DNA of 64,000 bases from Platycnemis pennipes (GCA_933228895.1 OW121854.1:13023131-13087130); one strand, 5' to 3'. Numbered from the stretch's first letter, positions 6,711 through 20,127 are shown. The notes: generated by a model from the letters alone, not told the origin. Translations and numbers: made by a program.

Positions 6711-8942
6711 TGATTTTATCACTCGCAATTGATTTAAATTTCTGTTATCCATGTTTCTTAAGAAAAAAACCAGAGCCTATAATTTAAGGTAGATTTTTTT
6801 CCTTATGATGGACTGCCAATTTTTAATTTTTTAATCTTTTTCTCTTTTTATCACTCGCATTTGATTTAAATTTCTGTTTTGCATGATTCTTCAGAATCAT
6901 TTTAGGAAAACACCAGAGCTGATAATTTCAGGTAGATGTTTTATTCTTAAGATGGACTGAGAATTCATAATTGTACAATCTTCTTCATTTTTTATCACTC
7001 GCATTTGTTTTAAATTGCATTTATCCCTTGTTTCATAAGATTTATTTCAAGAAAAAACAAGAACTGATAAATTCAGATATATTTTTTTCTTATGATGGCA
7101 ATCGAATTTTTAATAAGGCAATTTTTTAAAAATCGCATTTGTTTTTAATTGCTGTTATCCTGTGTTGCTTAAGAATTACTTTAAGGAAAAAACCAGAGCT
7201 GATAATTTCAGGTGTATTTTTTTATTCTTAGGGTGGACTGCGAATTTCTAATCATCAAACCTTTTCCTATTTCTATCACTCGCATTTGTTGTTATTGAAT
7301 AATGTGTGAGAGAATTTCTAGTTGTCCAATCTTTTTCTGTTTTTATCACTCGCATTTCTTTCAAATTGCTTTTAGCTCTTGCTTCTTAATAATTATTTCA
7401 TGAACAAACCAGAGCTGATAAGTTCAGGTAGATCTTTTTATTCTTAAGATGAACTGCGAATTTTTTAATTGTCCAATCTTTTCCTGTTTTTGTCAATCGC
7501 ATTTGTTTTAAATTGCTTTTATCCTTTGTTTGTTAAGAATTATTTCAGTAAAAAACCAGAGCTAATAATTTTAGGTAGATTTTTTAATCTTGAGATGGAC
7601 TGCGAATTTGTATTTGTCCAATCTTTTTCTGTTTTTATCACTCGCATTTTTTTAAATTTGCTGTTCTCCCTGGTTTCTTAAGAATTATTTCTTCAAAAAA
7701 CCAGAGGTAACATTTTCTGCTAGATTTTTTTAATTCTTAAGATGGACTGCGAATTTCTAATTGTCCAATCTTTTCCCGGTTTTTTAATCGAATTTGTTTT
7801 AAATTGCTGTTATCCCTGCTGTTTTTTCTTAACTATTATTTCACGAAAAAACCATAGCAGATAATTTAAGGAAGAATTTTCTATTCTAAAAATGGACTGC
7901 GAATTTCTCTTTGACCAATCATTTCTGTTTTTATAATTCGAATTTGTTTAAATTGATGTTATTCCTTGTTTCTTAAGAATTTTTTGAGGAACAAACGAGC
8001 GCTGATTATTTCAGGTATATTTTTTTTATTCTTAAAATGGACTGCGAATTTTTAATTGTCCAATCTTTTCCTGTTTTTATCATTCGAATTTGTTTTAAAT
8101 TGCTGTTATCCCTTGTTTCTTAAGATTTATTTCAGTAAAAAACCAAAGCTGATAATTTCAGGTAGTTTTTTTAATTCTAAATATGGACTTCGAATATTTA
8201 ATTGTTCAATCTTTTTTTGTTTTTATCCCTCGCATTAGATATAAATTACTCTTTTGCATGTTTCGTAAGAATAATTTCAGGGAAAAACCAGAGCCGATAA
8301 TTTCAGGTAGATTTTTTTATTCTTAAGATGGACTACGAATTTCTAATAGCCAATTTTTTCCTGTTTTAATCACTGGCATTTCTTTTAAATTACTGTTATC
8401 CCTTGTTTCATAAGAATTATTTCAAGAAAAAACCAGAATTGATATTCAGGTAGATTTTTTTCTTATGATGGCGTTCGAGTGTTTAATAAGGCAATTTTTT
8501 AAAACTCGCATTTGTTTGTCATTGCTGTTATCCTGTGTTTCTTAACAATTACTGTAAGGAAAAAACCAGAGCTGATAAGTTCAGGTAGATATTTTTATTC
8601 TTAAGATGGACGGCGAATTTCTAGTTGTCCAATCTTTTTCTGTTTTTATCACTCGCATTTGTTTTAAATTACTGTTATCCCTTGTTTCTTAAGAATTATT
8701 TCAACAAAAAACCAGAGGTGTTAATTTTAGTTAGATTTTTTTAATTCTTAAGATGGACTGCGAATTTCTATTTGTTCAATTTTTTCCTGTTTTTATCACT
8801 CGCATTTGTTTTAAATTACTGTTATCACTTGTTTCTTAAGATATATTTCAAGAAAAAACCAGAAGTGATAATTTCAGGTGGATTTTTTTATTCTTATGAT
8901 GGACTGCGAATTTCTAATCGTCCAATTTTTCCTATTTCTATA

Positions 8943-9733
8943 ACTCGCAATTGTTTGTATTGAATAATATGAGAAAGAATTTCTAGTTGTCCAATCTTTT
9001 TCTGTTTTTATCACTCGCATTTGTTTTAAATTGCTGTTATCCCTTGTTTCTTAAGAATTATTTGAACAAAAAACCAGAGCTAATAATTTCAGGTAGATTT
9101 TTTTATTCTTAAGATGGACTACGAATTTCTAATTGCCATTTTTTTCCTGTTTTTATCACTCGCATTTGTTTTAAATTACTGTTATACCTTGTTTCTTAAG
9201 ATTTATTTCAAGAAAAAACCAGAACTGATAATTTCAGGTAGATTTTTTTATTCTTTAGATTGACTGTGAATTTCTAATCGTCCAATCTTTTCCTATTTCT
9301 ATAACTCGCATTTGTTTTTATTGAATAATATGAGAGAGAATTTCTAGTTGTCCAATCTTTTTCTGTTTTTATCACTCGCATTTGTTTTAAATTGCTGTTA
9401 TCCCATGTTTCTTAAGAATTATTTCAAGATAAAACGAGCGCTGATAATTTCAGGTAGATTTTTTTATTCTTAAGATGGACTACGAATTTCTAATTGCCAT
9501 TTTTTTCCTGTTTTTATCACACGCATTTGTTTTAAATTACTGTTATACCTTGTTTCTTAAGATTTATTTCAAGAAAAAAGCAAAACTGATAAATTCAGGT
9601 AGGGTTTTTTATTCTTTAGATTGACTACGAATTTCTAATCGTCCAATCTCTTCCTATTTCTATCACTCGCATTTGTTTTATTGAATAATATGAGAGAGAT
9701 TTTCTAGTTGTCCAATCTTTTTCTGTTTTTATC
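8943..9733 (+). repeat. Local 361-bp higher-order repeat with half-length units in satellite A
   Basis: Short units of about 70 bp, recognised by GAATAATATGAGAGAGA, start at 8,943, 9,304 and 9,665. Each is followed by two roughly full-length monomers, so the period is 361 bp. A related short unit lies at 7,278-7,347. The short unit looks like a monomer with an internal deletion that was then amplified with its neighbours. Confidence 0.75.
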
Positions 9734-11139
9734 ACTCGCATTTGATATAAATTGCTGTTTTCCCTGGTTTCTTAAGAATTATTTCAACAAAAATCCAGAG
9801 GTTATAATTTCAGGTATATTTTTTTAATTCTGAAGATGGACTGCGAGTTGCTTTTTGTTCAATCTTTTTCTGTTTTTGTCACTGGCTTTTGTTTTAATTT
9901 GCTGTTGTCTCTGGTTTCTTGAGAATTATTTCAACAAAGAAGCAGATCTATTAATTTCAGGTAGAAAATTTTTTTATTCATAACATGGATGTGAATTCCT
10001 AATCGTCCCAACTTCTCCTCTTTCTATCACTCGCATTTGTTTTTATTGCTTTTTTTCCTGATATATTACTTAAGATTTATTTCAAGATAAAAGAGCGGTG
10101 ATAATTTCAGGTTGATTTATTTATTCTTAACATGGACTTCAAATTTATAATTGTTCAATCGTTTTCTGTTTTTATCATCTCTTTTGATTTAAATTGCTGT
10201 GATAGATGTTTCATAAGAATCATTTCAGGAAAAAACAGAGCTGATAATTTCAGGTAGATATTTTATTCTTAAGAAGGACTGTGAATTTATAATTGTACAA
10301 TCTTCTTCATTTTTTATCACTCGCATTTGTTTTAAAATGCTGTTATCCCTTGTTTCATAAGATTTATTTCAAGAAAAAACCAGAACTGATAAATTCAGGC
10401 ATATTTTTTTTCTTATGATGGCATTCGAATATTTAATAAGGCAATTTTTTAACTCGCATTTGTTTTTAATTGATTTTATCCTGTGTTTCTTAAGAATTAC
10501 TTTAAGGAAAAAACCAGAGCTGATAAGTTCAGGTAGATTTTTTTATTCTTAAGATGGACGGCGAATTTCTAGTTGTCCAATCTTTTTCTGTTTTTATCAC
10601 TCGCATTTTTTGTTAATTTGCTGTTATCCCATGTTTCTTAAGAATTATTTCAACAAAAAACCAGAGGTGTTAATTTCTGGTACATTTTTTTTCTTAAGAT
10701 GCACTGCGAATTTCTAATTGTCATATCTTTTTTTGTTTTTATCATTCGCATTTGATTTAAATTGCTGTTATCCCATGTTTCTTAAGAATTTTTTCAAGAA
10801 AAAACCAGAACTAATTAAATCAGGTAGTTTTTTTTTCTTATGATGGCATTCGAATTTTTAATAAGGCAATCTTTTTTTAACTCGCATTTCTTTTAAATTG
10901 CTGTTATCCTGTGTTTCTTAAGAATTAATTTTAGGAAAAAACCGGAGATGATATTATCAGGTACATTTTTTTTTCTTAGGGTGGACTGAGAATTTCTAAT
11001 TGTCCAATCTTTTTCTGTTTTTATCACTCGCATTAATTTCATATTCTTTTATCTCTTGCTTCCAAATAATTATTTCATGCACAGACCAGAGCTGATAACT
11101 TCAGGTAGATTTTTTTATTCTTAAGATGGACTGCGAATT

Positions 11140-14100
11140 TTGTTGTCTAATCTTTTTTTGTTTTTATCACTCGCATTTGATATAAATTGCTGTTTTCCCT
11201 GGTTTCTTAAGAATTATTTCAAAAAAAATCCAGAGGTAATAATTTCAGGTAGACTTTTTTTATTCTTAAGATGGACTGCGAATTTCTAATTACCCTTTTG
11301 ATCCTGTTTTTATCACTCGCATTTGTTTTAAATTACTGGTATCCCTTGTTTCTTATGATTTTTTTAAAGAAAAAACCAGAACTGATAATTTCAGGTAGAT
11401 TTATTTATTCTTAACATGGACTGCACATTTTAATTGTCCAATCTTTTTCTGTTTTTATCACTCGCTTTTGTTTTAAATTGCTTTTCTCCAATTGTTTCGT
11501 TAGAATAATTTCAGGAAAAAATCAGAGCTGATATTTCAGGTAGATTTTTTTTTCTTATGAAGGTCTGCGTATTTCTAATCGTTTAAACTTTTTCTGTTTT
11601 TATACTCGCATTTGATTTAAATTGATGTTATCCCTTGTTTCTTGAGAATCATTCCAGGAAAAAACCAGAGCCATAATTTAAGATAGATATTTCATTCGTA
11701 AGATTGATTATGAATTTATAATTGTACAATATTTTTTATTTTTTATCACTCGCATTTGTTTTAAATTGTTGTAATCCCTTGTTTCTTAAGAGTCATTTAA
11801 GATCAAAATGATCGCTGATAATTTCAGGTAGATTTTTCTTTTCTTAAGTTGGACTGTGAATTTCTAATTGACTAATCCTTTCCTGTTCTTATCACTCGCA
11901 TTTGTTTTAAATTGCTCTTATCCCTTGTTTCTTAAGAATGAATTCAGGACTAAACGAGCACTTATAATTTCAGGTAGATTTTTTTAATGAGATGGACTGC
12001 GAATTTTTAATTGTCCAATCTTATCCTGATGTAATCACTCGCATTTGTTTTAAATTGCTGTTATCCCTTGTTTCGTACGAGTCATTTCAGGACAAAATGA
12101 GCGCTGATAATTTCAGGTAGATTTTTCTTTTCTTAAGTTGGACTGTGAATTTCTAATTGACTAATCCTTTCCTGTTCTTATCACTCGCATTTGTTTTAAA
12201 TTGCTCTTATCCCTTGTTTCTTAAGAATGAATTCAGGACTAAACGAGCACTTATAATTTCAAGAAGATTTTTTTTTCATAAGATGGACTGCGAATTTTTA
12301 ATTGTCCAATTTTATTTCAGTTTTTACCATTCGAATTTGTTTAAATTGCTTTTATCCCTTGTTTTTTAAGATTTTTTTCTGGAACAAACAAGCGCTGATA
12401 ATTTCACGTATTTTTTTATTATTAAGATTGACTGCGAATTTCTAATTGCTAAATCTTTTCCTGTTTTTTTATCACTCGCATTCGTTTTAAATTGATGATA
12501 TCCCTTGTTTCATAAGATTTTATTCAAGAAAAAACCAGAACTGATAAATTCAGGTTGATTTTTTTACTCTTATGATGGACTGCGAGTTTCTAATTGTCCA
12601 ATCTTATCCTGTTTTAATCACTCAAATTATTCAAATTGATGTTATCCCTTGTTTCCTAAGAATTTTTTCAGGAATAAAGGAGCGCTGAGATTTCAGGTAG
12701 ATTTTTTTAATTCTGAAGATGGACTGCGAGTTTCTATTTGTTCAATCTTTTTCCTTTATTGTCACTCGCATTTGTTTTAATTCGCTGTTTTCTCTGGTTT
12801 ATTGAGAATTATTTCAACAAAAAAGCAGATCTATTAATTTCAGGTAGATTTTTTTATTCATAATATGGACTGCGAATATTTAATGGTTCAATCTTTTTCT
12901 GTTTTAATCAGAATTTGTTTAAATTGCTGTAATCCCTTGTTTATTAGGAATTATATCTGGAACAAACAAGTTCTGATAATTGCAGGTATATTTTTATATA
13001 GTTTAATCTTTTCCTCTTTCTATCACTCGCATTTGTTTTTATTGCTTTTTTTCCTGAAATATTACTTAACATTCATTTCAAGAAAAAAGAGCGCTGATAA
13101 TTTCAGGTAGATTTATTTATCCTTAACATGGACTTCAAATTTATAATTGTTCAATCTTTTTGTGTTCTTATCACTCGCATTTGTTTTAAATTGCCCCTTC
13201 CCTTGTTTTTAAGAATTATTTCAGGACAAAACGAGCACCCATAATTTCAGGTAGATTTTTTTTTTATAAGATGGACTGCGAATGTGTAATTGTCCAATTT
13301 TTTTTTCTGTTTTTATCATTCGAAATTGTTAAAATTGCTCATATCCCTTGTTTTTTAAGAATTATTTCTGGAACAAACAAGCGCTGATAATTTCATGTGT
13401 TTTTTTTTATTATTAAGATTGACTGCAAATTTCTAATTGCTCAATCTTTTTCTGTTTTTATCACTCGCATTTGTTTTAAATTGCTGTTGTGCCTTGTTTC
13501 ATAAGATTTAATTCAAGAAAAAATCAGAACTGATAAATTCAGGTTGATTTTTTTATCTTAAGATGGACTGCGAATTTCAAATTGTCCAAACTTATCCTGT
13601 TTTAATCACTCAAATTATTTAAATTGATGTTATCCCTTGTTTCTTTAGAATTATATCAGGACAAAACGAGCACCTATAATTTCAGGTAGATTTTTTTTCA
13701 TAAGATGGACTGCGAATTTTTAATTATCCAATTTTTTTCCTTTTTTTATCATTCGAATTTGTTTAAATTGCTGTTATACCTTGTTTTTTAAGAATTATTT
13801 CTGGAACAAACAAGCGCTGATAATTTCATGTATTTTTTTATTATTAAGATTGACTGCGAATTTCTAATTGCTCTATCTTTTCCTGTTTTTATCACTCACA
13901 TTCGTTTTAAATTGCTGTTATGCCTTGTTTCATAAGATTTAATTCAAGAAAAAACCAGAACTGATAAATTCAGGTTGATTTTTTTACTCTTAAGATGGAC
14001 TGCGAGTTTCTAATTGTCCAATCTTATCCTGTTTTAATCACTGAAATTTTTTAAATTGATGGTATCCCTTGTTTATTAACAATTTTTTCAGGAACAAAGG

Positions 14101-17100
14101 AGCGCTGATATTTCAGGTAGATTTTTTTATTATTTAAGATGGACTGCGAATTTTGTTGTCTAATCTGTTTTTGTTTTTATCACTCGCATTTGATATAAAA
14201 ATCAGTTTTCCCTGGTTTCTTAAGATTTGTTTCAAAAAAAATCCAGAGGTAATAATTTCAGGTAGACTTTTTTTATTCTTAAGATGGACTGCGAATTTCT
14301 AATTGCCCTTTTGATCCAGTTTTTATCACTCGCATTTGTTTTAAATTACTGTTATCCCTTGTTTCTTATGATTTTTTTAAAGAAAAAACCAGAACTGATA
14401 ATTTCAGGTAGATTTATTTATTCTTAACATGGACTGCACATTTTAATTGTCCAATCTTTTTCTGTTTTTATCACTCGCATTTGTTTTAAATTGCTTTTCT
14501 CCCTTGTTTCGTTAGAATAATTTCAGGAAAAAATTAGAGCTGATATTTCAGGTAGATTTTTTTTTCTTATGAAGGTCTGCGTATTTCTAATCGTATAAAC
14601 TTTTTCTGTTTTTATACTCGCATTTGATTTAAATTGATGTTATCCCTTGTTTCTTGAGAATCATTCCAGGAAAAAACCAGAGCCATAATTTAAGATTTTT
14701 CATTCGTAAGATTGATTATGAATTTATAATTGTACAATATTTTTTATTTTTTATCACTCGCATTTGTTTTAAATTGTTGCTATCCCTTGTTTCTTAAGAG
14801 TCAATTAAGATCAAAATGATCGCTGATAATTTCAGGTAGATTTTTTCATTATTTAGATGTACTGCGAATTTCAAATTGTCCAATCTTATCCTGATGTAAT
14901 CACTCGCATTTGTTTTAAATTGCTGTTATCCCTTGTTTCGTACGAGTCATTTCAGGACAAAATGAGCGCTGATAATTTCAGGTAGATTTTTCTTTTCTTA
15001 AGTTGGACTGTGAATTTCTAATTGACTAATCCTTTCCTGTTCTTATCACTCGCATTTGTTTTAAATTGCTCTTATCCCTTGTTTCTTAAGAATTAATTCA
15101 GGACTAAACGAGCACTTATAATTTCAGGTAGATTTTTTTTCATAAGATGGACTGCGAATTTTTAATTTTCCAATTTTTTTTCTCTTTTTATCATTCGAAT
15201 TTTTTAAAATTGCTTTTATCCCTTGTTTTTTAAGAATTTTTTCTGGAACAAACAAGCGCTGATAATTTCATGTATTTTTTTATTATTAAGATTGACTGCG
15301 AATTTCTAATTGCTCAATCTTTTCCTGTTTTTATCACTCGCATTTGTTTTTAATTGCTGTTATAATTTGCTTCATAAGATTTAATCAAGAAAAAACCTGA
15401 ACTGATAAATTCAGGTTGATTTTTTTACTCTTAAGATGGACTGCGAGTTTCTAATTCTCCAATCTTATCCTGTTTTAATCACTGAAATTTTTTAAATTGA
15501 TGGTATCCCTTGTTTATTAACAATTTTTTCAGGAACAAAGGAGCGCTGATATTTCAGGTAGATTTTTTTATTATTTAAGATGGACTGCGAATTTTTAATT
15601 GTCAAATCATTTTTTGTTTTTATCACTCGCATTTGATATAAATTGCTGTTTTCCCTGGTTTCTTAAGAATTATTTCAAAAAAAATCCAGAGGTAAAAATT
15701 TCAAGTAGATTTTTTTAATTCTGAAGATGGACTGCGAATTTCTAATTGCCCTTTTTGTTACTGTTTTTATCACTCGCATTTGTTATAAATTACAGTTATA
15801 ACTTGTTTCTTAGGACTTTTACAAGAAAACACCTGAACTGATAATTTCAGGTAGTTTTTTTTATTCTTAACGTGGACTTTAAATTTTTAAGTGTTCAATC
15901 TTTTTCTGTTTTTATCATCGCATTTGATTTGAATTGCTGTTATTCATGTTTCTTAGAATCATTTCAGGAATAAATCACAGCTGATAATTTAAGGAAGAAT
16001 TTTTTATGCTAAATATGGTCTGCACATTTTAATTGTCCAATCCTTTTCTGTTTTTATCACTCGCATTTGTTTAAAAATGCTTTTCTCCCTTGTTTCGTAA
16101 GAATAATTTCAGGAAAAAATCAGAGCTGATAATTTCAGGTAGATTATTTTTCTTATGATGGCATTCGAATTTTTAATAAGGCAATTTTTTAAAACTCGCA
16201 TATGTTTTTAATTGCTGTTATCTTGTGTTTCTTAAAAATTACTTTCAGGAAAAAACCAGAGCTGATAATTTCAGGTGCATTTTATTATTCTTCGGGTGGA
16301 CTGAGAATTTCTAATTGTCCAATCTTTATCTGTTTTTATCACTCGCATTTCTTTCAAATTGCTTTTAGCTCTTGCTTTTTAATAAATATTTCATGAACAA
16401 ACCAGAGCTGATAAGTTTAGGTAGATTTTTTTATTCTTAAGATGAACTGCGAATTTTTTAATTGTCCAATCTTTTCCTTATTTTGTCAATCGCATTTGTT
16501 TTAAATTGCTTATATCCCTTGTTTCTTAAGAATTATTTCAACAAAAAACGAAGAATAATTTTAGGAAAAAACCAGAGCTAATAATTTTAGGTAGATTTTT
16601 CTATTCTTAAGATGGACTGCGAATTTCTAGTTGTCCATTCTTTTTCTGTTTTTATCACTTGCATTTTTTTTAATTTGCTGTTTTCCTTGGTTTTTTAAGA
16701 GTTGTTTCAACAAAAAACCAGAGGTAATAATTTTTGGTAGATTTTTTTTCTTAAGATGCACTGGCAAATTCTAATTGTCAAATCTTTTTCTGTAGTTATA
16801 ATTCGCATTTAAATTGTGGTTATCCCATGTTTTTTAAGAACTTTTTCAGGAAAAAACCAGAACTAATTATTTCAGGTTAATTTTTTTTCTTATGATGGCA
16901 CTCGAATTTTTAATAAGGCAATCTTATTTTTTAACTCGCATTTGTTTTTAAATGCTGTTATCCTGTGTTTCATAAGAATTAATTTTAAGAAAATACCAGA
17001 ACTGATAATTTCAGGTGCATTTTTTTATTCCTAGGGTGGACTGAGAATTTCTAGTTGTCAAATCTTTTTCTGTTTTTATCACTCGCATTTGTCATAAATT

Positions 17101-19000
17101 TCTGTTATCCCTTGTTACTTAAGAATTATTTCAAGACAAAACGAGCGCTGATAATTTCAGGTAGTTTTTTTTATTCTTAAGATGGACTACGAATTTCTAA
17201 TTGCCAATTTTTTCATATTTTTTTAACACTCGCATTTCTTTTAAATTACTGTTAGACCTTGTTTCTTAGGATTTATTTCAAGAAAAAACCAGAACTGATA
17301 ATTTCAGGTAGATTTTTTTATTCTTTAGATTGACTGCGAATTTCTAATCGTCCCACCTTTTCCTCTTTCTATCACTCGCATTTGTTTTTATTGCTTTTTT
17401 TCCTGAAATATTACTTAAGATTTATTTCAAGAAAAAAGAACGCTGATAAATTCAGGTTGATTTATTTTTTCTTAGCATGGACTTCAAATTTATAATTGTT
17501 CAATCTTTTTCAGTTTTTATCACTCGCATTTGATTTAAATTTCTGTTATCCATGTTTCTTAAGAATCATTCCAGGAAAAAACCAGAGCCTATAATTCCAG
17601 GTAGATTTTTATTTCTTATGATGGACTGCCAATTTTTAATTTTTTAAACATTTTCTCTTTTTATCACTCGCATTTGATTTAAATTTCTGTTTTGAATGTT
17701 TCTTTATAATCATTTTAGGAAAACACCAGAGCTGATAATTTAATACAGATTTTTCATTCGTAAGATTGATTATGAATTTATAATTGTACAATATTTTTTA
17801 TTTTTTATCACTCGCATTGGTTTTAAATTGTTGTTATCCCTTGTTTCTTAAGAGTCATTTAAGATCAAAATGATCGAGGATAATTTCAGGTAGATTTTTT
17901 CATTATTTAGATGGACTGCAGTTTCAAATTGTCCAATCTTATCCTGTTGTAATCCCTCAAATTTGTTGAAATTGCTGTTATCCCTTGTTTCTTACGAGTC
18001 ATTTCAGGACAAAATGAGCGCTGATAATGTCAGGTAGATTTTTCTTTTCTTAAGTTGGACTGTGAATTTCTGATTGACTAATCCTTTTCTGTTCGTATCG
18101 TACGCATTTATTTTAAATTGCTCTTATCCCTTGTTTCTTAAGAATTAATTCAGGACAAAACGAGCACTTATAATTTCAGGTAGATTTTTTTTCATAAGAT
18201 GGACTGCGAATTTTTAATTGTCTAATCTTTTTCTGTTTTTATCACTAGCATTTGATTTAAATTGATGTTATCCCTTGTTTCTTGAGAATCATTTTAGGAA
18301 AAAACTAGAGCTTATAATTTCAGGTAGATTTTTCTATTCTTAAGATGGACTGCGAATTTCTAATTGTTCAATCTTATCCTGTTTTAATCACTCGAATTTG
18401 TAGACATTGCTGTTATCCCATGTTTCTTAAGAATTATTTAAGTAAAAATCCAGAACATATAATTTCAGGTAGATTTTTTTCTTCTCTTAATGGCATTCGA
18501 ATTTTCGAATTCGAATGCCATTCGAATAAGGCAATCTTTTTTTTAACTCGCATTTGTTTTTAAATTCTGTGATCCTTGTATCCTAAGAGTAATTTCAAGA
18601 CAAAATGAGCGCTGTTAATTTCAGGTAGATTTTTTTTTCATTAGATGTTCTGCGAATTTTTAATGTTCCAATCTTTTTTTGTTTTTATCATTCGAATTTG
18701 TTTAAATTGCTGTAATACCTTGTTTATTAAGATTTATTTCTCGAACAAACAAGTGCTGATAATTTCAGGTATTTTTTTATTCTTAAGATGGCCCTCGAAT
18801 TTCTAATTGTTCAATCTTATCCTGTTTTAATCACTCGAATTTGTAGACATTGCTGTTATCCCATGTTTCTTAAGAATTATTTCAGGAAAAAACCAGAACT
18901 AATAATTTCAGGTAGATTTTTTTTTCTTAAGAAGGACTGCGAATTTCTAATTGTCCAATCTTTTTCTGTTTTTATCACTCGCTTTTGTTTTAAACTGCTG
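11140..19000 (+). repeat. Higher-order repeat of about 3.0 kb in satellite A
   Basis: Groups of variant monomers recur in the same order. The marker AAGATTGATTATGAATTTAT starts at 11,700, 14,708 and 17,762 (spacings 3,008 and 3,054). The preceding block with TTGATCC and TTAACATGGACTGCACATTT recurs at about 11,140-11,440 and 14,150-14,440. The copies still differ, so this is older than the block duplications in array B. Confidence 0.7.
18489..18522. repeat. 34-bp perfect hairpin inside a satellite A monomer
   Basis: AATGGCATTCGAATT (18,489-18,503) is followed by the loop TTCG and its exact reverse complement (18,508-18,522). The left arm is the normal start of the GGCATTCGAATT monomer variant, so the palindrome probably arose by a small fold-back copying event during replication. 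Confidence 0.8.
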
Positions 19001-19731
19001 TTATCCTGTGTTTCTTAAGGATTAATTTTTGGAAAAAAACCAGAGTAGATAATTTCAGGTACATTTTTTTATTCTTCGGGTGGACTGAGAATTTCTAATT
19101 GTCCAATCTTTTTCTGTTTTTATCAGTCGCATTTCTTCCAAATTTTCTATCTCTTGCTTCTTAATAATTATTTCATGAACAAACCAGAGCTGATAAGTTC
19201 AGATGATTTCATTAGATGTTCTGCGAATTTTTAATGTTCCAATCTTTTATTGTTTTTATCATTCGAATTTGTTTAAATTGCTGTTACTTCTTGTTTATGA
19301 AGAATTATTTCTGGAACAAACAAGCGCTGATAATTTGAGGTATTTTTTTATTCTTAAGATGGCCTTCGAATTTCTACTTGCTCAATGTTTTCCTGTTTTT
19401 ATCACTCACATTTGTTTTAAATTGCTGTTATCCCTTGTTTCAAAAGATTTTTTCAAGAAAAAACCAGAACTGATAAATTCAGGTAGATTTTTTTTTCTTA
19501 AGATGGACTGCGAATTTCTAATTGTCCTATCTTTTTCTGTTTTTATCACTCGCATTTGTTTTAAATTGCTGTTATCCCTGGTTTCTGAATAATTATTTCA
19601 GGAAAAAACCAGAGCTGATAATTTTTAGGTAGATTTTTTATTCATAAGATAGACTGCGTATTTCTATCTGATATTGCACAATTTCTATCTTGTTCTTTTA
19701 ATGCTCTATAATTTCCACAGAGAAAGAGAAT

Positions 19732-19802
19732 GCCTTGGTAGCTTGACTGGTAGAGCTCCTGGCCGGAAATCAGTAGGTCCGGGTTTGAGTCCCGGTCAAG
19801 GT
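19732..19802 (+). tRNA. tRNA-like pseudogene, copy 1
   Basis: A 71-nt cloverleaf: acceptor GCCTTGG with TCAAGGT (five Watson-Crick and two G-T pairs), D stem GCTT/GAGC, anticodon stem CCTGG/TCAGT with one mismatch, anticodon loop CCGGAAA, a four-base variable loop, and T arm CCGGG-TTTGAGT-CCCGG. Position 33 is C rather than the near-universal U, and the formal anticodon would be GGA. The T loop has TTT where copy 2 keeps TTC. This is a decayed tRNA or the head of a tRNA-derived element rather than a working tRNA. It is framed by 14-bp inverted repeats (19,712-19,725 and 19,812-19,825). Confidence 0.7.
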
Positions 19803-20056
19803 AAATGATTTTTTCTCTGTGGAAAATTTACCATTGTGCAATTTCGGCGGGTAACGCCGTTAAAGTTTTCACGGCTAGTTCGTGGACCTTTGAATTTCGT
19901 TAAAAGTAAGCACCTCAGTGTTCAAACGTCGGCCATAACCTCGTGGACGGTGGCGCCTTGCGCACAACTTCAAATGCTTCGTGACATTGATATGTCTAGC
20001 AGTGCGTTTCTATCTTGTTCCTTTAAGGCTCTAAAATTTCCACAGAGAAAGAGGAT

Positions 20057-20127
20057 GCCTTAGAAGCTCAACTGGTAGAGCACCTGGCCGAAACTCAGGA
20101 GGTCCGGGTTCGAGTCCCGGTCAAGGC
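20057..20127 (+). tRNA. tRNA-like sequence, copy 2 (Phe GAA-like)
   Basis: A 71-nt cloverleaf: acceptor GCCTTAG with TCAAGGC (one A-C mismatch, one G-T), D stem GCTC/GAGC with loop AACTGGTA, anticodon stem CCTGG/TCAGG, loop CCGAAAC, variable loop AGGT, and T arm CCGGG-TTCGAGT-CCCGG. The internal B-box GGTTCGAGTCC is a perfect RNA polymerase III element, and the A-box region is close to consensus. The formal anticodon is GAA (Phe), but position 33 is C. It is framed by inverted repeats (20,037-20,050 and 20,137-20,150, 13 of 14 pairing). A tRNA-derived repeat is more likely than a functional tRNA gene. Confidence 0.72.

Larger units (their letters stand above)
6710..19650 (+). repeat. Satellite array A, diverged monomers of about 146 bp
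   Basis: A tandem array fills this interval. Each monomer carries, in plus orientation, ATCACTCGCATTTG, then TTAAATTGCTGTTATCCC, TTAAGAATTATTTCAGGAAA, a CCAGAGCTGATAATTTCAGG block and GGACTGCGAATTTCTAATTG. The usual spacing is about 144-147 bp, so roughly 85-90 copies. Monomers differ at many positions by substitutions and small indels. Recurrent variants include one with GGCATTCGAATTTTTAATAA (about 7,096, 8,470, 10,420, 10,850, 16,158, 16,885) and one with acceptor-like AACGAGCGCTGATAATTTCA. Plus-strand frames of 60-130 codons occur but drift with monomer phase and are not credible genes. The left boundary sits inside the endonuclease of the decayed retrotransposon. Confidence 0.93.

Noticed and set aside
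7469..19592. Plus-strand frames of 60-129 codons with recurrent KNYFSKKPELIIS-like words
   Set aside because: Same cause as in array B. The similarity to B peptides reflects homology of the two satellites at DNA level, not a coding gene.
19836..20063. A 75-codon plus-strand frame between the two tRNA-like sequences
   Set aside because: It crosses the unit boundary and the inverted repeat, has no recognisable motif, and is not preserved in the second unit.
19732..20127. Functional tRNA genes for Ser or Phe
   Set aside because: Both lack U at position 33, have acceptor or anticodon-stem mismatches, differ in anticodon despite shared flanks, and lie in a tandem repeat, so tRNA-derived repeats are more likely.
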